From Paenibacillus lactis (GTDB lineage: Bacteria; Bacillota; Bacilli; Paenibacillales; Paenibacillaceae): 64,000 bases of DNA. Shown here in pieces: positions 43,710-53,067 of the stretch (positions are counted from its first letter, which is position 1; every line of letters begins with the position of its first letter). Location: the NCBI RefSeq assembly GCF_017873605.1, contig NZ_JAGGKI010000003.1:248001-312000 (forward strand). Direction: 5' to 3'. The translations under genes and the position numbers were made by a program. Below the pieces are notes generated by a model that saw only the letters and a list, made by a program, of their open reading frames with translations, was not told the DNA's origin and searched no databases.

Positions 43710-45104
43710 TTACTCCTGGACCATATCAAGCTGAATGTTCTTGTCGTTATATACATCCTTATCCACTTCATTCATCACTTTCCCCGTAATAACGCCTGCC
43801 GTCATGGAATCATTGACGTTCAGCGCCGTCCGACCCATATCGATGAGCGGCTCAACAGAAATGAGCAGTCCAGCCAGCGCTACCGGCAGGTTCATCGTGG
43901 ACAGAACGATAAGCGATGCGAACGTAGCCCCGCCGCCGACGCCGGCGACACCGAATGAGCTGATCATGACGACGACGATCAAGGTCAGGATGAAGGACCA
44001 CGAGGTCGGATCAACGCCGGCGGTCGGCGCGATCATAACGGCCAGCATGGCAGGATAAATGCCGGCGCAGCCGTTCTGCCCGATCGTAGCGCCGAGCGAT
44101 GCGGACAGATTCGCTATCCCCTCCGATACGCCGAGCTTCTTGCTCTGCGTCTGGACATTAAGCGGGATGGTCGCCGCGCTGGAACGCGAGGTGAACGCAA
44201 AGGTCAGCGTCGGAAAGACCTTTTTCACATACGTAAACGGATTGAAGCCGAACAAGGCGAGCAGCACAAGATGGACAATGAACATGACAATCAATGCCAC
44301 GTAGGAAGCTAATACAAAATCAATCAGGTTCAAAATAACCTGCAGATTCGTCGTTGCGATCGTCTTGGCCATCAACGCAAGAATGCCGTATGGCGTCAGG
44401 CGAAGCACAAGCGTCACGATGCGCATGACAACCCCGTAGACCGCGGAGATCATGCCCCGGAATGTATCGGCCTGCTCTTTATTTTTCCGATCCAGGCCGA
44501 GTACGGCAATCCCGATGAAGGCCGAGAAAATAACGACCGCGATCGTGGACGTTCTTCTCGCGCCCGTCATATCCTCAAACGGATTGCTCGGTATGAAATC
44601 AAGGATCTGCTGCGGCAGCGTACGATCCTCGATGTCTCCAAGCCGCTCCTGCAGCAGCGCGCCCTGCTCTTCCTCTGCTGCTCCGCCCTGAATGTTGACT
44701 GCAGACAGGTCGAAGGACAGCGCGGTCGTGATCCCGACGGTCGCAGCCACCGCGGTCGTCAGCATAAGCACGGCGATGATGAGCCCGCTCATTTTGCCGA
44801 GATTACGGCCGCCCTTCAGCTTGGTAATGGCCGAGATGATCGATACCATGATTAGCGGAATGACCATCATCTGCAGCAGACGGACGTAGCCATATCCGAC
44901 TAAATTGAACCAATCCGCCGAATCGGCTACGACATCGGAGTTCGAAGTGTAAACGAGCTGCAGAACGACGCCGAACAGAACGCCCAGACCCAAGCCCGCG
45001 AAGACACGCTTGGTAAACGAGTAATGCTTTTTCTGCATCCAGTACAAAATACCGACCAGCAGAATCAAAACAAGGACATTGATAACGACCCAAAGCGTTT
45101 CCAT
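43710..45104 (-). CDS. tcyP: L-cystine symporter (DAACS family, TcyP-like)
   Basis: 464 aa. A sodium:dicarboxylate-type carrier with about eight to ten membrane segments. The family motif TFAFTSRSSAATIPLNVQTQ (serine-rich loop) lies near residue 310, and a second loop GVAGVGGGATFASLIVLST near 385. The start METLWVVINVLVLILLVGIL and the insertion GGAAEEEQGALLQERLGDIED are as in Bacillus TcyP. Expected role: uptake of cystine. Regulation by sulfur is likely but no box is recognised. Confidence 0.88.
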   Translation of the reverse strand: METLWVVINVLVLILLVGILYWMQKKHYSFTKRVFAGLGLGVLFGVVLQLVYTSNSDVVADSADWFNLVGYGYVRLLQMMVIPLIMVSIISAITKLKGGRNLGKMSGLIIAVLMLTTAVAATVGITTALSFDLSAVNIQGGAAEEEQGALLQERLGDIEDRTLPQQILDFIPSNPFEDMTGARRTSTIAVVIFSAFIGIAVLGLDRKNKEQADTFRGMISAVYGVVMRIVTLVLRLTPYGILALMAKTIATTNLQVILNLIDFVLASYVALIVMFIVHLVLLALFGFNPFTYVKKVFPTLTFAFTSRSSAATIPLNVQTQSKKLGVSEGIANLSASLGATIGQNGCAGIYPAMLAVMIAPTAGVDPTSWSFILTLIVVVMISSFGVAGVGGGATFASLIVLSTMNLPVALAGLLISVEPLIDMGRTALNVNDSMTAGVITGKVMNEVDKDVYNDKNIQLDMVQE

Positions 45105-45314
45105 CCTTTGCTTCCTCCATTCTCATCTCGGATTAAGTTGTACCATCCTTGTGGGGATAAGTGCGCTAGTATGTATTCATTTCCAACTCACCGCCCACTC
45201 TAAACATTACATTACCCGTTCTTCCCGATTCTTATCGGAATTTGGTTCTTTCCGGCATCGGATCAATTCGATTATACAGATCGGATTACCAAGACAAATT
45301 CATTTACTTCTATC

Positions 45315-46139
45315 TTATCCCCAACGCTGGAGGAGCAGAACCACAAATAACAGAATGGCTGCTTCAAGCAGTTCATTCAGTGCGCCGTAGGTGTCTCCCG
45401 TCAGGCCGCCAAGGCGCCGGCTCATACGTCCTGCCACGGCCGCTCCGATCAGCCAGGTCAGGAACGGCGCAAGCACGAGTGCCGATAATCCGCTGATCCA
45501 AAGTTGAGTTGAATCCGTGACCAGCCCCAGGGTGACGATGACCACGAGCGTGACCAGAACCGCCATCAAGCCGGCCTGCAGCCTCCGCAGGTTGGATAAT
45601 CCGCTGAATAATGCAGCCAGCCCTTCACTGCCTCTTGCTACAGGCCAGCGGTACATTGCGTGCACCATAAACCAACGGCTCCAGACGGGTGCGAGCACAA
45701 GCAGAAGAGCTTCCTGCTTCCAGACACCGCCCGACAGCTCAAAAATCGATTGAATCAGCGAAACCTTCAGCAGCAGAAGCAGCGTACAAGCGATAACCCC
45801 CATCGCGCCTACCCGGCTATCTTTCATAATCTCGAGCATCCGCTCCCGCGACCGATGGCTGAGGAGGGCGTCCGTGCTGTCCATCCATCCGTCCAAATGA
45901 AGACCGCCGGTCAGCCCCACCCACGCGGTCAATGTGATCACCGAGGCCGGAAAGACCGGGAGAGCAAAGCTTAATCCCCATCCCAGCAGCGCCACCGTCA
46001 GGCCGATCGCGCCCCCTACCAGCGGATAAAAGACAACGCTCCGCTGCTGAACCTCCGGGGTAAAGGGAATCTCCCGCCGGATCGGAAACCTTGATAAAAA
46101 TTGAAAAGCGGCCGCAGCCGCTTCCATCAACCTGTTCAT
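45315..46139 (-). CDS. cobS: Adenosylcobinamide-GDP ribazoletransferase
   Basis: 274 aa, a membrane enzyme with about six helices. It joins AdoCbi-GDP to alpha-ribazole(-P), closing the nucleotide loop of B12. The signature GLHLDGWMDSTDALLSH (metal-binding Asp residues) is near residue 58; RVGAMGVIA and MVHAMYRWPVARGSEGL follow. It is the last gene of the riboswitch-led group; its ATG overlaps the cobU stop (ATGA, 46136-46139). Confidence 0.94.
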   Translation of the reverse strand: MNRLMEAAAAAFQFLSRFPIRREIPFTPEVQQRSVVFYPLVGGAIGLTVALLGWGLSFALPVFPASVITLTAWVGLTGGLHLDGWMDSTDALLSHRSRERMLEIMKDSRVGAMGVIACTLLLLLKVSLIQSIFELSGGVWKQEALLLVLAPVWSRWFMVHAMYRWPVARGSEGLAALFSGLSNLRRLQAGLMAVLVTLVVIVTLGLVTDSTQLWISGLSALVLAPFLTWLIGAAVAGRMSRRLGGLTGDTYGALNELLEAAILLFVVLLLQRWG

Positions 46140-46711
46140 ATTCGATACTCCCTGCTCTTGATTTCAATCGGAATCCCTGCTGTTACGAGAAATACCTCAT
46201 GACAGACCTGGGCCAGCCGCTGGTTCATCATCCCAGCCCAATCGCGGAATATTCGGCCGAGCGGATACTCGGGAACGATCCCCGAGCCCACTTCATTCGT
46301 TACGAGAATTACCGTTCCCGGATACGCCTGAACGGCTCGGACAAGCCTGCCGATATCCAACTGCAGCCGTTCCTCCATGGCCGCGGTTCCTTCCGGCTCG
46401 ACCTGGAGCAGCACATTCGTAAGCCACAGCGTCAGGCAATCCACGACGACCGCCGAGGCATCCGATGCCGATTGGCCGAGCGTTTCGAGCAGTTCGGGCA
46501 AGGCCACGGGCTCTTCGACCGTCTCCCACCGATAATCCGCATCGCCGCGGCGGTCCTGATGAATCCGAATCCGTTCCTTCATTTCATCGTCATACGCCTG
46601 AGCCGTCGCTATATAAATGCCCGAGGGCGACCGTTTCATGCAGAGCTTCTCGGCGAACGAGCTCTTGCCGCTCCGGGCGCCTCCCGTTACGAGCGAGCTT
46701 AATGGGTTCAT
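46136..46711 (-). CDS. cobU: Adenosylcobinamide kinase / adenosylcobinamide-phosphate guanylyltransferase
   Basis: 191 aa from the ATG at 46711, with GGAGGGG upstream. It has the P-loop VTGGARSGKSSFAE at the N-terminus, YIATAQAYDDEMKERI, and the central IHQDRRG with the catalytic His. It phosphorylates AdoCbi and transfers GMP from GTP. Its start overlaps the cobT stop and its stop overlaps the cobS start, so the three genes are translationally coupled. Confidence 0.94.
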   Translation of the reverse strand: MNPLSSLVTGGARSGKSSFAEKLCMKRSPSGIYIATAQAYDDEMKERIRIHQDRRGDADYRWETVEEPVALPELLETLGQSASDASAVVVDCLTLWLTNVLLQVEPEGTAAMEERLQLDIGRLVRAVQAYPGTVILVTNEVGSGIVPEYPLGRIFRDWAGMMNQRLAQVCHEVFLVTAGIPIEIKSREYRI

Positions 46712-47775
46712 ATTTCCCCTCCGCTTATTCCCGCGCTTTCGAAGGTTGCCATCTCGCTCATAATCCGGCAGGCGGCTTCTATCATATGAAGGCATAACAC
46801 GCCCCCGGTTCCTTCGCCAAGGCGCATGTCCATATGCAGCATCGGAGACAGTTCCAGCGCTTGCAGCAGCAAGGCATGTCCACGCTCCTTCGAATGATGG
46901 GAAGCAATCATATAGGAACGCGATTCGGGACAAATCGCCGCAGCAATCAGAGCGGCGGCACTGGATATGAAGCCGTCGATAACGACAGGGCAGCCCTTGG
47001 CCGCCGCGCCGAGAATGAGTCCGGCCAGACCGCCGATCTCATACCCGCCGACCTTGGCCAGCACATCCACCGGATCTTCCGCCATGGGACGATTGACCGT
47101 GATCGCCTGCTCGACAACGCGGATCTTATGCATCAGCCGCTCGTCGCTAACGCCGGTTCCCCGTCCAACGACCTCAGCCGGGGGCTTGCCGGACAGAACC
47201 GCGAAGACCGCGGCGCTCGGCGTCGTATTGCCGATGCCCATTTCCCCGGTCACGAACAACCGGGTTCCATGGGAGTAGAGCTCGGCGGCTACCTCGGCGC
47301 CGGTCATAATCGCCTGTTCCGCCTCCGCCCTTGTCATCGCAGGCCCTTTTGCAATATTTTTCGTTCCCTTATTAATTTTACGGGAAAGGAGACGTTCATG
47401 GGACAGGTCCGCCGCAACGCCGATATCCACGCACAGCACGTCCGCGCCCGCTTGGCGGGCCAATACGTTGACGGCAGCGCCGCCGTTCAGGAAATTCATG
47501 ACCATCTGGGGCGTTACCTCCGACGGGAAGGCGCTGACGCCCTCCTCGCACACCCCATGGTCGCCGGCCATGACCACAACGGCCTTTTTCTTGAATGAGG
47601 GCTTGATCGTCCCCGTAATTCCCGCGAGCTGAATCGCCAGCGATTCCAGCTTGCCGAGGCTCCCGGGAGGTTTCGTCAGCTTGTCCAAATAGGCGGCGGC
47701 TTCCGCCTGCGCCCGGGCATCGGGCGCGGTGATTGTTCCAACCGATCGCGTCAATCGGTCCATGAGCTCCTTCAT
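46708..47775 (-). CDS. cobT: Nicotinate-nucleotide:dimethylbenzimidazole phosphoribosyltransferase
   Basis: 355 aa, the usual length. It activates the lower-ligand base to alpha-ribazole phosphate using nicotinate mononucleotide. Motifs: LTKPPGSLGKLE near residue 33, VVMAGDHGVCEEGVSAFP, EMGIGNTTPSAA, and the C-terminal GEGTGGVL containing the catalytic Glu. AGGAGG-like site upstream. No base synthesis gene such as bluB is in the window, so the base may be made elsewhere or scavenged. Confidence 0.95.
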   Translation of the reverse strand: MKELMDRLTRSVGTITAPDARAQAEAAAYLDKLTKPPGSLGKLESLAIQLAGITGTIKPSFKKKAVVVMAGDHGVCEEGVSAFPSEVTPQMVMNFLNGGAAVNVLARQAGADVLCVDIGVAADLSHERLLSRKINKGTKNIAKGPAMTRAEAEQAIMTGAEVAAELYSHGTRLFVTGEMGIGNTTPSAAVFAVLSGKPPAEVVGRGTGVSDERLMHKIRVVEQAITVNRPMAEDPVDVLAKVGGYEIGGLAGLILGAAAKGCPVVIDGFISSAAALIAAAICPESRSYMIASHHSKERGHALLLQALELSPMLHMDMRLGEGTGGVLCLHMIEAACRIMSEMATFESAGISGGEI

Positions 47776-47861
47776 GCACGAAGCCTCCTTTTTACTTATC
47801 TCGCTTGCATTTACTTTATCTGAATCCGCGTGTCCCGGGCAAGGACAAGGCTTGCCTTTCC

Positions 47862-48650
47862 TTATTTTCTCGTCCGGTTCGCGGTGAGCAGCACCTGCGG
47901 CGCGCCGTTCTCGGGGTGCTTGACGACGGAAGGCATGACCCGGAAAATCCGGCTGATATACGCCTCGGTCAGCACTTCCTCCGGTGACCCCATTCCTGCA
48001 ACGCGCCCCTCATGAAGCACGAGCAGCTTATCGCAAAACTGAGCGGCCAGGTTCAAATCGTGCAGGACACTGATTACGGTAATTTCCGATGCCTGTCTCC
48101 AAGCGTCTACCATCTCCATGAATTGAAGCTGATAATGAATATCGAGGTAGGTCGTCGGTTCATCCAGCATCAGGAGCGACGGTTCCTGCACCATCACCTT
48201 GCCGAGCGCAACGCGCTGCCGCTGGCCGCCGCTCAGCTCCGTAAGACGCCGCTCCTGAATATCGCGAAGCTCCAGCTTCTCCATGATGCTGTCAATCAGG
48301 GGTGCCGCATCCTGCTCCTCCCGGCCAAGCCAGTTCAGGAATGGATAGCGCCCCATCTCGAGCACTTCCCGCACCGTAAAATCAGTCGGGTCCAGCCCCT
48401 CCTGCTGGAGCACGGCTACGATTCGGGCGAGCGCCTTGCGGCTGTAGCTTCCGATTTCTCGGTCCAAAAGGCGCACACTGCCCTTGGAAGGACGCTCCAC
48501 TCCGGACAGCAGCTGCATTAGCGTAGACTTGCCGCTGCCGTTCGGCCCGATGATGCCCCACCATTCGCCTTTTCCGACCCGAAGCTCGACCTCCGACAAT
48601 ACCTGCGTGCGGCCATAGGCCTTCGACAGCCCTTGGGCAACGAGCATCAT
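47862..48650 (-). CDS. btuD: Corrinoid ABC transporter ATP-binding protein (BtuD-like)
   Basis: 262 aa. Complete ABC ATPase: Walker A GPNGSGKST, signature LSGGQRQRVALGKV, Walker B LLMLDEPT, and H-loop VISVLHDLNLAAQFCDK. This is the FepC/BtuD subfamily serving metal-chelate and B12 importers. Its start overlaps the btuC stop (ATGA). Its position inside a riboswitch-led B12 group specifies corrinoid, though heme or siderophore relatives look the same. Confidence 0.9.
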   Translation of the reverse strand: MMLVAQGLSKAYGRTQVLSEVELRVGKGEWWGIIGPNGSGKSTLMQLLSGVERPSKGSVRLLDREIGSYSRKALARIVAVLQQEGLDPTDFTVREVLEMGRYPFLNWLGREEQDAAPLIDSIMEKLELRDIQERRLTELSGGQRQRVALGKVMVQEPSLLMLDEPTTYLDIHYQLQFMEMVDAWRQASEITVISVLHDLNLAAQFCDKLLVLHEGRVAGMGSPEEVLTEAYISRIFRVMPSVVKHPENGAPQVLLTANRTRK

Positions 48651-49693
48651 GAGAATCCCTCCCTGCGCCGCTTCTTGTTCCGGTAGAGCAAATACGCGAA
48701 GAAGGGAGCGCCGATAAACGCAGTGACCACTCCGAGCGGAATTTCAGTCGGAGCGAGCACCGATCGCGCCGCCGTATCGCACCACACCATGAAAATAGCG
48801 CCTCCCAGCGCGGATATCGGAATAATGACACGGTAATCCGAGCCCGTCATGAGCCGGATCATATGCGGCACCACCAGTCCAACGAAACCGATCACGCCCG
48901 AGACCGAAACGGCCGCGGCTGCAAGAAGCGTAGCTACGACCAAGACGCTGGTCTTCAGCCGGTCCACGTTCAGCCCCATATGGGCAGCCTGCCTTTCGCC
49001 GAGCGACAGCAGATTCAAAGCCCGCGAGCGGCTCCACAAATAAATAAGCCCTACCCCAAAATACGGGAAAAGGATGGCCACGTAGGACCATCCGCGCATG
49101 CTCAAGCTTCCCATCGTCCAGAACAGGATCTGGTTCACCGTGTCTTTGGACATCACCGTCAGGAAGGATACGACAGCGCCGAGAAAGGATTGCATCACGA
49201 CCCCGGACAAGATAAGTCCGTGCACCGGCAGCTTCCCCTGATCCCGTGCCAGCAGCAGAACGACCCACAGCGTGCCCGCACCGGTCAGAAACGCAACCAG
49301 CGGCAATGTATAACCTCCGGCAAAGGAATACTCCATTCCGAAAAAAATGAGGGACGCCGCCCCGAGCGCGGCCCCGGACGACACGCCCAGCGTAAACGGA
49401 TCAGCCAGCGGATTGCGCAGCACGCCTTGAAACGCCGCTCCTGCCACCGCAAGCGAGGCGCCGACCAGCATTCCTAGCAGAATGCGCGGGAGCCTCACCT
49501 TCATCAAAATCTGCTCGGAGGATACCTCCCAGCCCGGGACGATCGCATCGCCGAGCCACGGCAGCCGATGCAGCAGCATCGCTCCGATCTCGCTAACAGG
49601 CAGGTGGACCGAGCCGATTCCGAGGCTGACGATCAAAGTCAACAGCAGCAGGACAATGCCGGCCGATCCGTAACCCGCCAGTTTTTGTCTCAT
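48647..49693 (-). CDS. btuC: Corrinoid ABC transporter permease (FecCD/BtuC family)
   Basis: 348 aa with about ten membrane segments. FecCD signatures: PRILLGMLVGASLAVAGAAFQGVLRNPLADPFTLGVSSGAALGAA near residue 70 and the C-terminal IGFVGLVVPHMIRLMTGSDYR. The btuF stop and this start overlap (ATGA), as do its stop and btuD. Function is taken from the operon. Confidence 0.92.
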   Translation of the reverse strand: MRQKLAGYGSAGIVLLLLTLIVSLGIGSVHLPVSEIGAMLLHRLPWLGDAIVPGWEVSSEQILMKVRLPRILLGMLVGASLAVAGAAFQGVLRNPLADPFTLGVSSGAALGAASLIFFGMEYSFAGGYTLPLVAFLTGAGTLWVVLLLARDQGKLPVHGLILSGVVMQSFLGAVVSFLTVMSKDTVNQILFWTMGSLSMRGWSYVAILFPYFGVGLIYLWSRSRALNLLSLGERQAAHMGLNVDRLKTSVLVVATLLAAAAVSVSGVIGFVGLVVPHMIRLMTGSDYRVIIPISALGGAIFMVWCDTAARSVLAPTEIPLGVVTAFIGAPFFAYLLYRNKKRRREGFS

Positions 49694-50700
49694 GGTGTCA
49701 TCAATTCCGGATAAATGGCTTTGGCCACTTCAATCAGGCCTTGCGTAACGCGCGGTCCCGGACGGCTGAGCAGATTATCGTCCATCGCAATGACCCGGTC
49801 GTTCTTGATCGCTTCGATCTGATCCCAACCGTCCCGCTCTTTAATCATCTGATCCAGCGTTTTCTTGGTGGCTTCGTCGACAACATTGCTTGAATACAGG
49901 ATGACATCCGGATTCGCCGCAATAATGTTCTCCTCACTGATCTCGAACCAGCCCTCCGTATCCCCGGCTGCGTTGACGCCGCCAGCCAGCGTGATCATCT
50001 CATCCATGAACTCGCCTTTGCCGACGGTCCAGCCCGGCGAGAACTCGACATACACTTTCTTCTTGTCCTCTTCCTTCACGGATTTCACCGCTTCCGTAAC
50101 ACTTGCCAGCTCCTGCCGCATTTGCTCGACCACAGTCTGCGCTTCCTCCTGACGGTCGGTAATTTGTCCGACCAGCGTAATGGAAGACATCACTTCTTCA
50201 ATCGTGGACGGATCGTTAACGAACAATTTCACGCCCATCCCGCGGAGCTTCTCCGCGTTTTCCGCATTCATCGACGCACTGAAGACGACATCGGCCTCAG
50301 CTGCGATTACAGCCTCTTCATTCACCTGGAAGCCTCCCATTTTCGGCTTGGATTTCGCGGCTTCCGGATAATCATCCAAATCGGATACGCCTACGATCTC
50401 CTCATCCAGTCCGAGGGCAAACAGCTTTTCCGTCTCGGACGGGGCCAGGGATACGATACGGGTCGGCGCCTTCTCGAAGGTGACCTCTGTTCCGGTCGCA
50501 TCTTTGACGGTGAGCGGATACTGCGTCTTCAGCGCCCCCTGCTCCTCCGCAGGCTGTTCAGCCGGCTTCTCCTGCTGGGCAGGCGTTTCCGAAGGCGCAC
50601 TGTTCGGCGCGGCATCCTCGGCGCTACCGCAGGCGATCAGCGACAGCGCCATCAGCATCGCCACGATCAATACGGACCATGATTTCAACATTGCTTTCAT
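49690..50700 (-). CDS. btuF: Corrinoid-binding lipoprotein (BtuF-like)
   Basis: 336 aa from the ATG at 50700, with GGGGG upstream; the frame extends to 50745. Signal peptide with lipobox LSLIACGSAED, then a Pro/Glu/Ala-rich linker (residues 25-60). The periplasmic-binding-protein fold follows: RIVSLAPSETEKLFALGLDEEIVGVS is the classic BtuF/FhuD start. First gene of the riboswitch-controlled group, about 430 nt after the aptamer. It captures corrinoids for the BtuCD importer. Confidence 0.92.
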   Translation of the reverse strand: MKAMLKSWSVLIVAMLMALSLIACGSAEDAAPNSAPSETPAQQEKPAEQPAEEQGALKTQYPLTVKDATGTEVTFEKAPTRIVSLAPSETEKLFALGLDEEIVGVSDLDDYPEAAKSKPKMGGFQVNEEAVIAAEADVVFSASMNAENAEKLRGMGVKLFVNDPSTIEEVMSSITLVGQITDRQEEAQTVVEQMRQELASVTEAVKSVKEEDKKKVYVEFSPGWTVGKGEFMDEMITLAGGVNAAGDTEGWFEISEENIIAANPDVILYSSNVVDEATKKTLDQMIKERDGWDQIEAIKNDRVIAMDDNLLSRPGPRVTQGLIEVAKAIYPELMTP

Positions 50701-50930
50701 TTTCTTGTTTCCCCCTACGTCATCATTGAGAACCCTAGCCTGCATATTTCACAACTTCAATTCCGATCCTTACCGGGTATGAAAACGACTGTCCTCGCAT
50801 GTATAAGGAGAACTCGCCGGGTTCCACCGCACCTAATCCTCCGGGTACCCCTGCCATCCGATAGGACGAAAATACCGGTGTGCCCCGGCAGCGGGATCAG
50901 GTGGCCGGCATCGCCTCTTCGTTCTCCAGC

Positions 50931-50971
50931 AAAAATCCCCGACTCCTTGACGAATAAGGAATCGGGGATTA
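50931..50971 (-). terminator. Terminator serving as riboswitch expression platform
   Basis: AATCCCCGA-TCCTT / AAGGA-TCGGGGATT arms with TTTTTG on the minus strand. It lies between the cobalamin aptamer and btuF, so ligand binding probably favours this hairpin and stops transcription. Confidence 0.75.
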
Positions 50972-51127
50972 CGTTTCAGCTTCAGGACACCTGCAAACAT
51001 ATAGCATTGATCATCAACAAAGCAGCTTATTGCCGGAAAACCGTACCTCGACAGCTCCTGCCGCTCCCGCGATCAAAACGGGTCCAAGTGAACGTAATCC
51101 TCTCCTCGAAGGACCGTCATTCATTGC

Positions 51128-51282
51128 CGAGGGCAGGTCTCCTGACTTACAGGCCTAACGACTTCTCCGCCTTCCCAAGCGCATTAGCGCTCAGTGGCAT
51201 AAGGGGAAGTCTCCTGCTTCACAGTGGCGGGACCGTGCCGGATTTGCACCGGCTTCCCTATTAACCCGAAAGGCAGGCCGTC
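51128..51282 (-). promoter_or_regulatory. Cobalamin riboswitch
   Basis: The minus strand has the core GCCGGTGCAAATCCGGCACG, then GGTCCCGCCACTGTGA, CTTATGCCACTG, and the B12-box AAGTCAGGAGACCTGCC at the 3' side. These are the conserved elements of the AdoCbl riboswitch class. The outer stem is made by GGCCTGCC and the B12-box end. It controls btuF-btuC-btuD-cobT-cobU-cobS. Confidence 0.95.
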
Positions 51283-51361
51283 AATACCGGCTGCCTGTCC
51301 AGGACCCTCGCAAATCATATGAATCATGCTTATATAGCCAAGCTGGATTTCTCTGAACAAG

Positions 51362-51390
51362 ATTATAGGGGATAACCCCTGCCCTTACAA
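51362..51390 (-). promoter_or_regulatory. Promoter of the riboswitch transcript
   Basis: TTGTAA (51385-51390), 17 bp and TATAAT (51362-51367) on the minus strand, about 75 nt upstream of the aptamer. Confidence 0.6.
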
Positions 51391-51496
51391 CTAAAGGATT
51401 CACCCATTCTTCGAGTATAATGGTACTGAAAGTTCTTGTTATCGTTCATTATTCGCCTGAAATCACATCTTTTTGAAAAAGGGAAGTGAATCCGTG

Positions 51497-52012
51497 ATGA
51501 ATATTCCTTCAAACCATAAGCCGGAGAGGCTCCGTCTGACCGTCCTCGAACCCGAGCATCTTCCGGTGCTGGGCCAATTCTCCCTCCCGGAGCACCAGCG
51601 AAGATTCACTTCGCTTCCGGACGAAGCGTTGAAGAAGCTCGGCAATCCCCCTACAGAAGACAAGCTGCCGGTCGTTCTGCTCGCGGCGGATAAGCCCGTC
51701 GCCTTCTTCATCCTGGATCGCGGGGAACGTATCGCGCGTTATACGCCGAACCAAAGCGCCGTGCTCCTTCGCGCCCTGTCCGTTGATCACAAGGAGCAGG
51801 GGCGGGGCTATGGGCAAGCTGCCATGCGCCTGCTGCCCGAATTCATTCGCTCGCGCCTGCCGGGAGTGAACGAGGTTGCCCTGGCGGTGAATGCCCGTAA
51901 CGAGCATGCCCGTCACGTCTATATCCGAGCCGGCTACCGGGACCGGGGATACCGGGTTATGGGCGTGCAAGGCATCCAGCATATACTGCATCTCGATCTG
52001 GCGCTCCATTGA
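51497..52012 (+). CDS. GNAT family N-acetyltransferase
   Basis: 171 aa from the ATG at 51497; the frame opens at 51473 with a TTG. The core is LLRALSVDHKEQGRGYGQAAMRLLPEFI with the loop QGRGYG, followed by NEVALAVNARNEHARHVYIRAGYRDRGYRV. It is on the plus strand between the two halves of the B12 locus, facing the cobC gene. No reason to link it to B12. Substrate unknown. Confidence 0.85.
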   Translation: MNIPSNHKPERLRLTVLEPEHLPVLGQFSLPEHQRRFTSLPDEALKKLGNPPTEDKLPVVLLAADKPVAFFILDRGERIARYTPNQSAVLLRALSVDHKEQGRGYGQAAMRLLPEFIRSRLPGVNEVALAVNARNEHARHVYIRAGYRDRGYRVMGVQGIQHILHLDLALH

Positions 52013-52065
52013 TGTGTCCTCTTATGGATTGCCTACGCTGCTTGCCCATTGGTATGGCAGGGCTG

Positions 52066-53067
52066 TCAGCCCATTATCTTACCCTGCCAGCTCTGTCCGT
52101 TCCATGCCAGCTTCAGCCTCAGCTCCTCACCCGGCAGGATGCGCAGGCTCCAAAAAGGGGTATCCGGAACCGTAGCCGCCGCGATCTGGCGAATCACGCC
52201 GCCATGCGTGACGACCAGCAAGTCGGGAATTCTTTTGGAATCCCGGCCCCTGGCTTCACCGTTCTCGTCATTCTCAAAGCTGCGGCATAGATCTTGGTGC
52301 AATCCCGCCAAAAAATGCTGAATCCGGGACGCGAAGGCTTCCCAGCTCTCTCCGCCCGGCGGAGTAACAGCTGCAGGGTTCTCAATCCAGCGGCGATATA
52401 ACGGGTTATTCTTCAAATCCTCGTAGGTTTTCCCCTCCCACTCCCCGAAATGAAGCTCGCGCAGCCTGCGGTCATACACCGCTCCCGGAATTGGCAAAAC
52501 TTCCGTATTCCCGATTAGACCCGGGCTATGGACCTCGTCACCAGTCAGCAAATAGCGAAGGGTCTGCTTGCATCTGAGCAGGTCGCTGCAGTATACGCGT
52601 GCCCATTGCAGGCCTTGGAGCCGCCGCGCCAGCGGGGCCAGCTGTTCCAGCTCCGCGGAGATCACGCCCTGATCCTCATGGCCAAGGTATCGCCGCTCCT
52701 GATTCCACCGCGTAACGCCGTGCCGGACCAGGTGCAGGACAACCTGCAGCGGACTCGTATCTTTTTCAAGTAGTTGAATATCCCTCTTATCCTCCGTATG
52801 GTATGCAAAGTGTGCAGGATGTGCATTTTTCACGTCCTTTGCATCCTTTGCGTCCTTTGCGTCTTTTGCGTCTTTTGCGTCTTTTGCGTCTTTTGCATCA
52901 ATCGCGTCTATCGCCTCATTCACGTCGTTCGCTTCGTTCAAGGCTTTTGCCTGATCCCCATCGATCGCTTCCAATGCGGCGTTTGCGTCAATTGCCTTAT
53001 TGCTTTGTATTGCATCCAGTCCTACGTCCTCATCGTTTGCATTCACGATATCCTTCGGCTCCCTCAT
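52066..53067 (-). CDS. cobC: Alpha-ribazole phosphatase-like histidine phosphatase with N-terminal repeat extension
   Basis: 333 aa. Residues from about 115 form a histidine phosphatase: LHLVRHGVTRWNQERRYLG with the catalytic His, LRELHFGEWEGKTYED, and VTHGGVIRQIAAATV with the second His. The first ~110 residues are a hydrophilic extension of Asp, Ala, Asn and Lys, containing seven tandem Asp-Ala-Lys units, which CobC relatives lack. The ATG at 53067 overlaps the cbiB stop (ATGA) with GGGGGAG upstream. No start with a ribosome binding site lies after the repeats, so the extension is probably translated. Confidence 0.85.
   Translation of the reverse strand: MREPKDIVNANDEDVGLDAIQSNKAIDANAALEAIDGDQAKALNEANDVNEAIDAIDAKDAKDAKDAKDAKDAKDAKDVKNAHPAHFAYHTEDKRDIQLLEKDTSPLQVVLHLVRHGVTRWNQERRYLGHEDQGVISAELEQLAPLARRLQGLQWARVYCSDLLRCKQTLRYLLTGDEVHSPGLIGNTEVLPIPGAVYDRRLRELHFGEWEGKTYEDLKNNPLYRRWIENPAAVTPPGGESWEAFASRIQHFLAGLHQDLCRSFENDENGEARGRDSKRIPDLLVVTHGGVIRQIAAATVPDTPFWSLRILPGEELRLKLAWNGQSWQGKIMG
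52837..52899. repeat. 9-bp tandem repeat, seven copies, inside cobC
   Basis: Seven head-to-tail copies of (c/t)tttgc(g/a)tc on the plus strand. Read on the minus strand they encode Asp-Ala-Lys in frame. More degenerate units extend on both sides. Confidence 0.9.
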
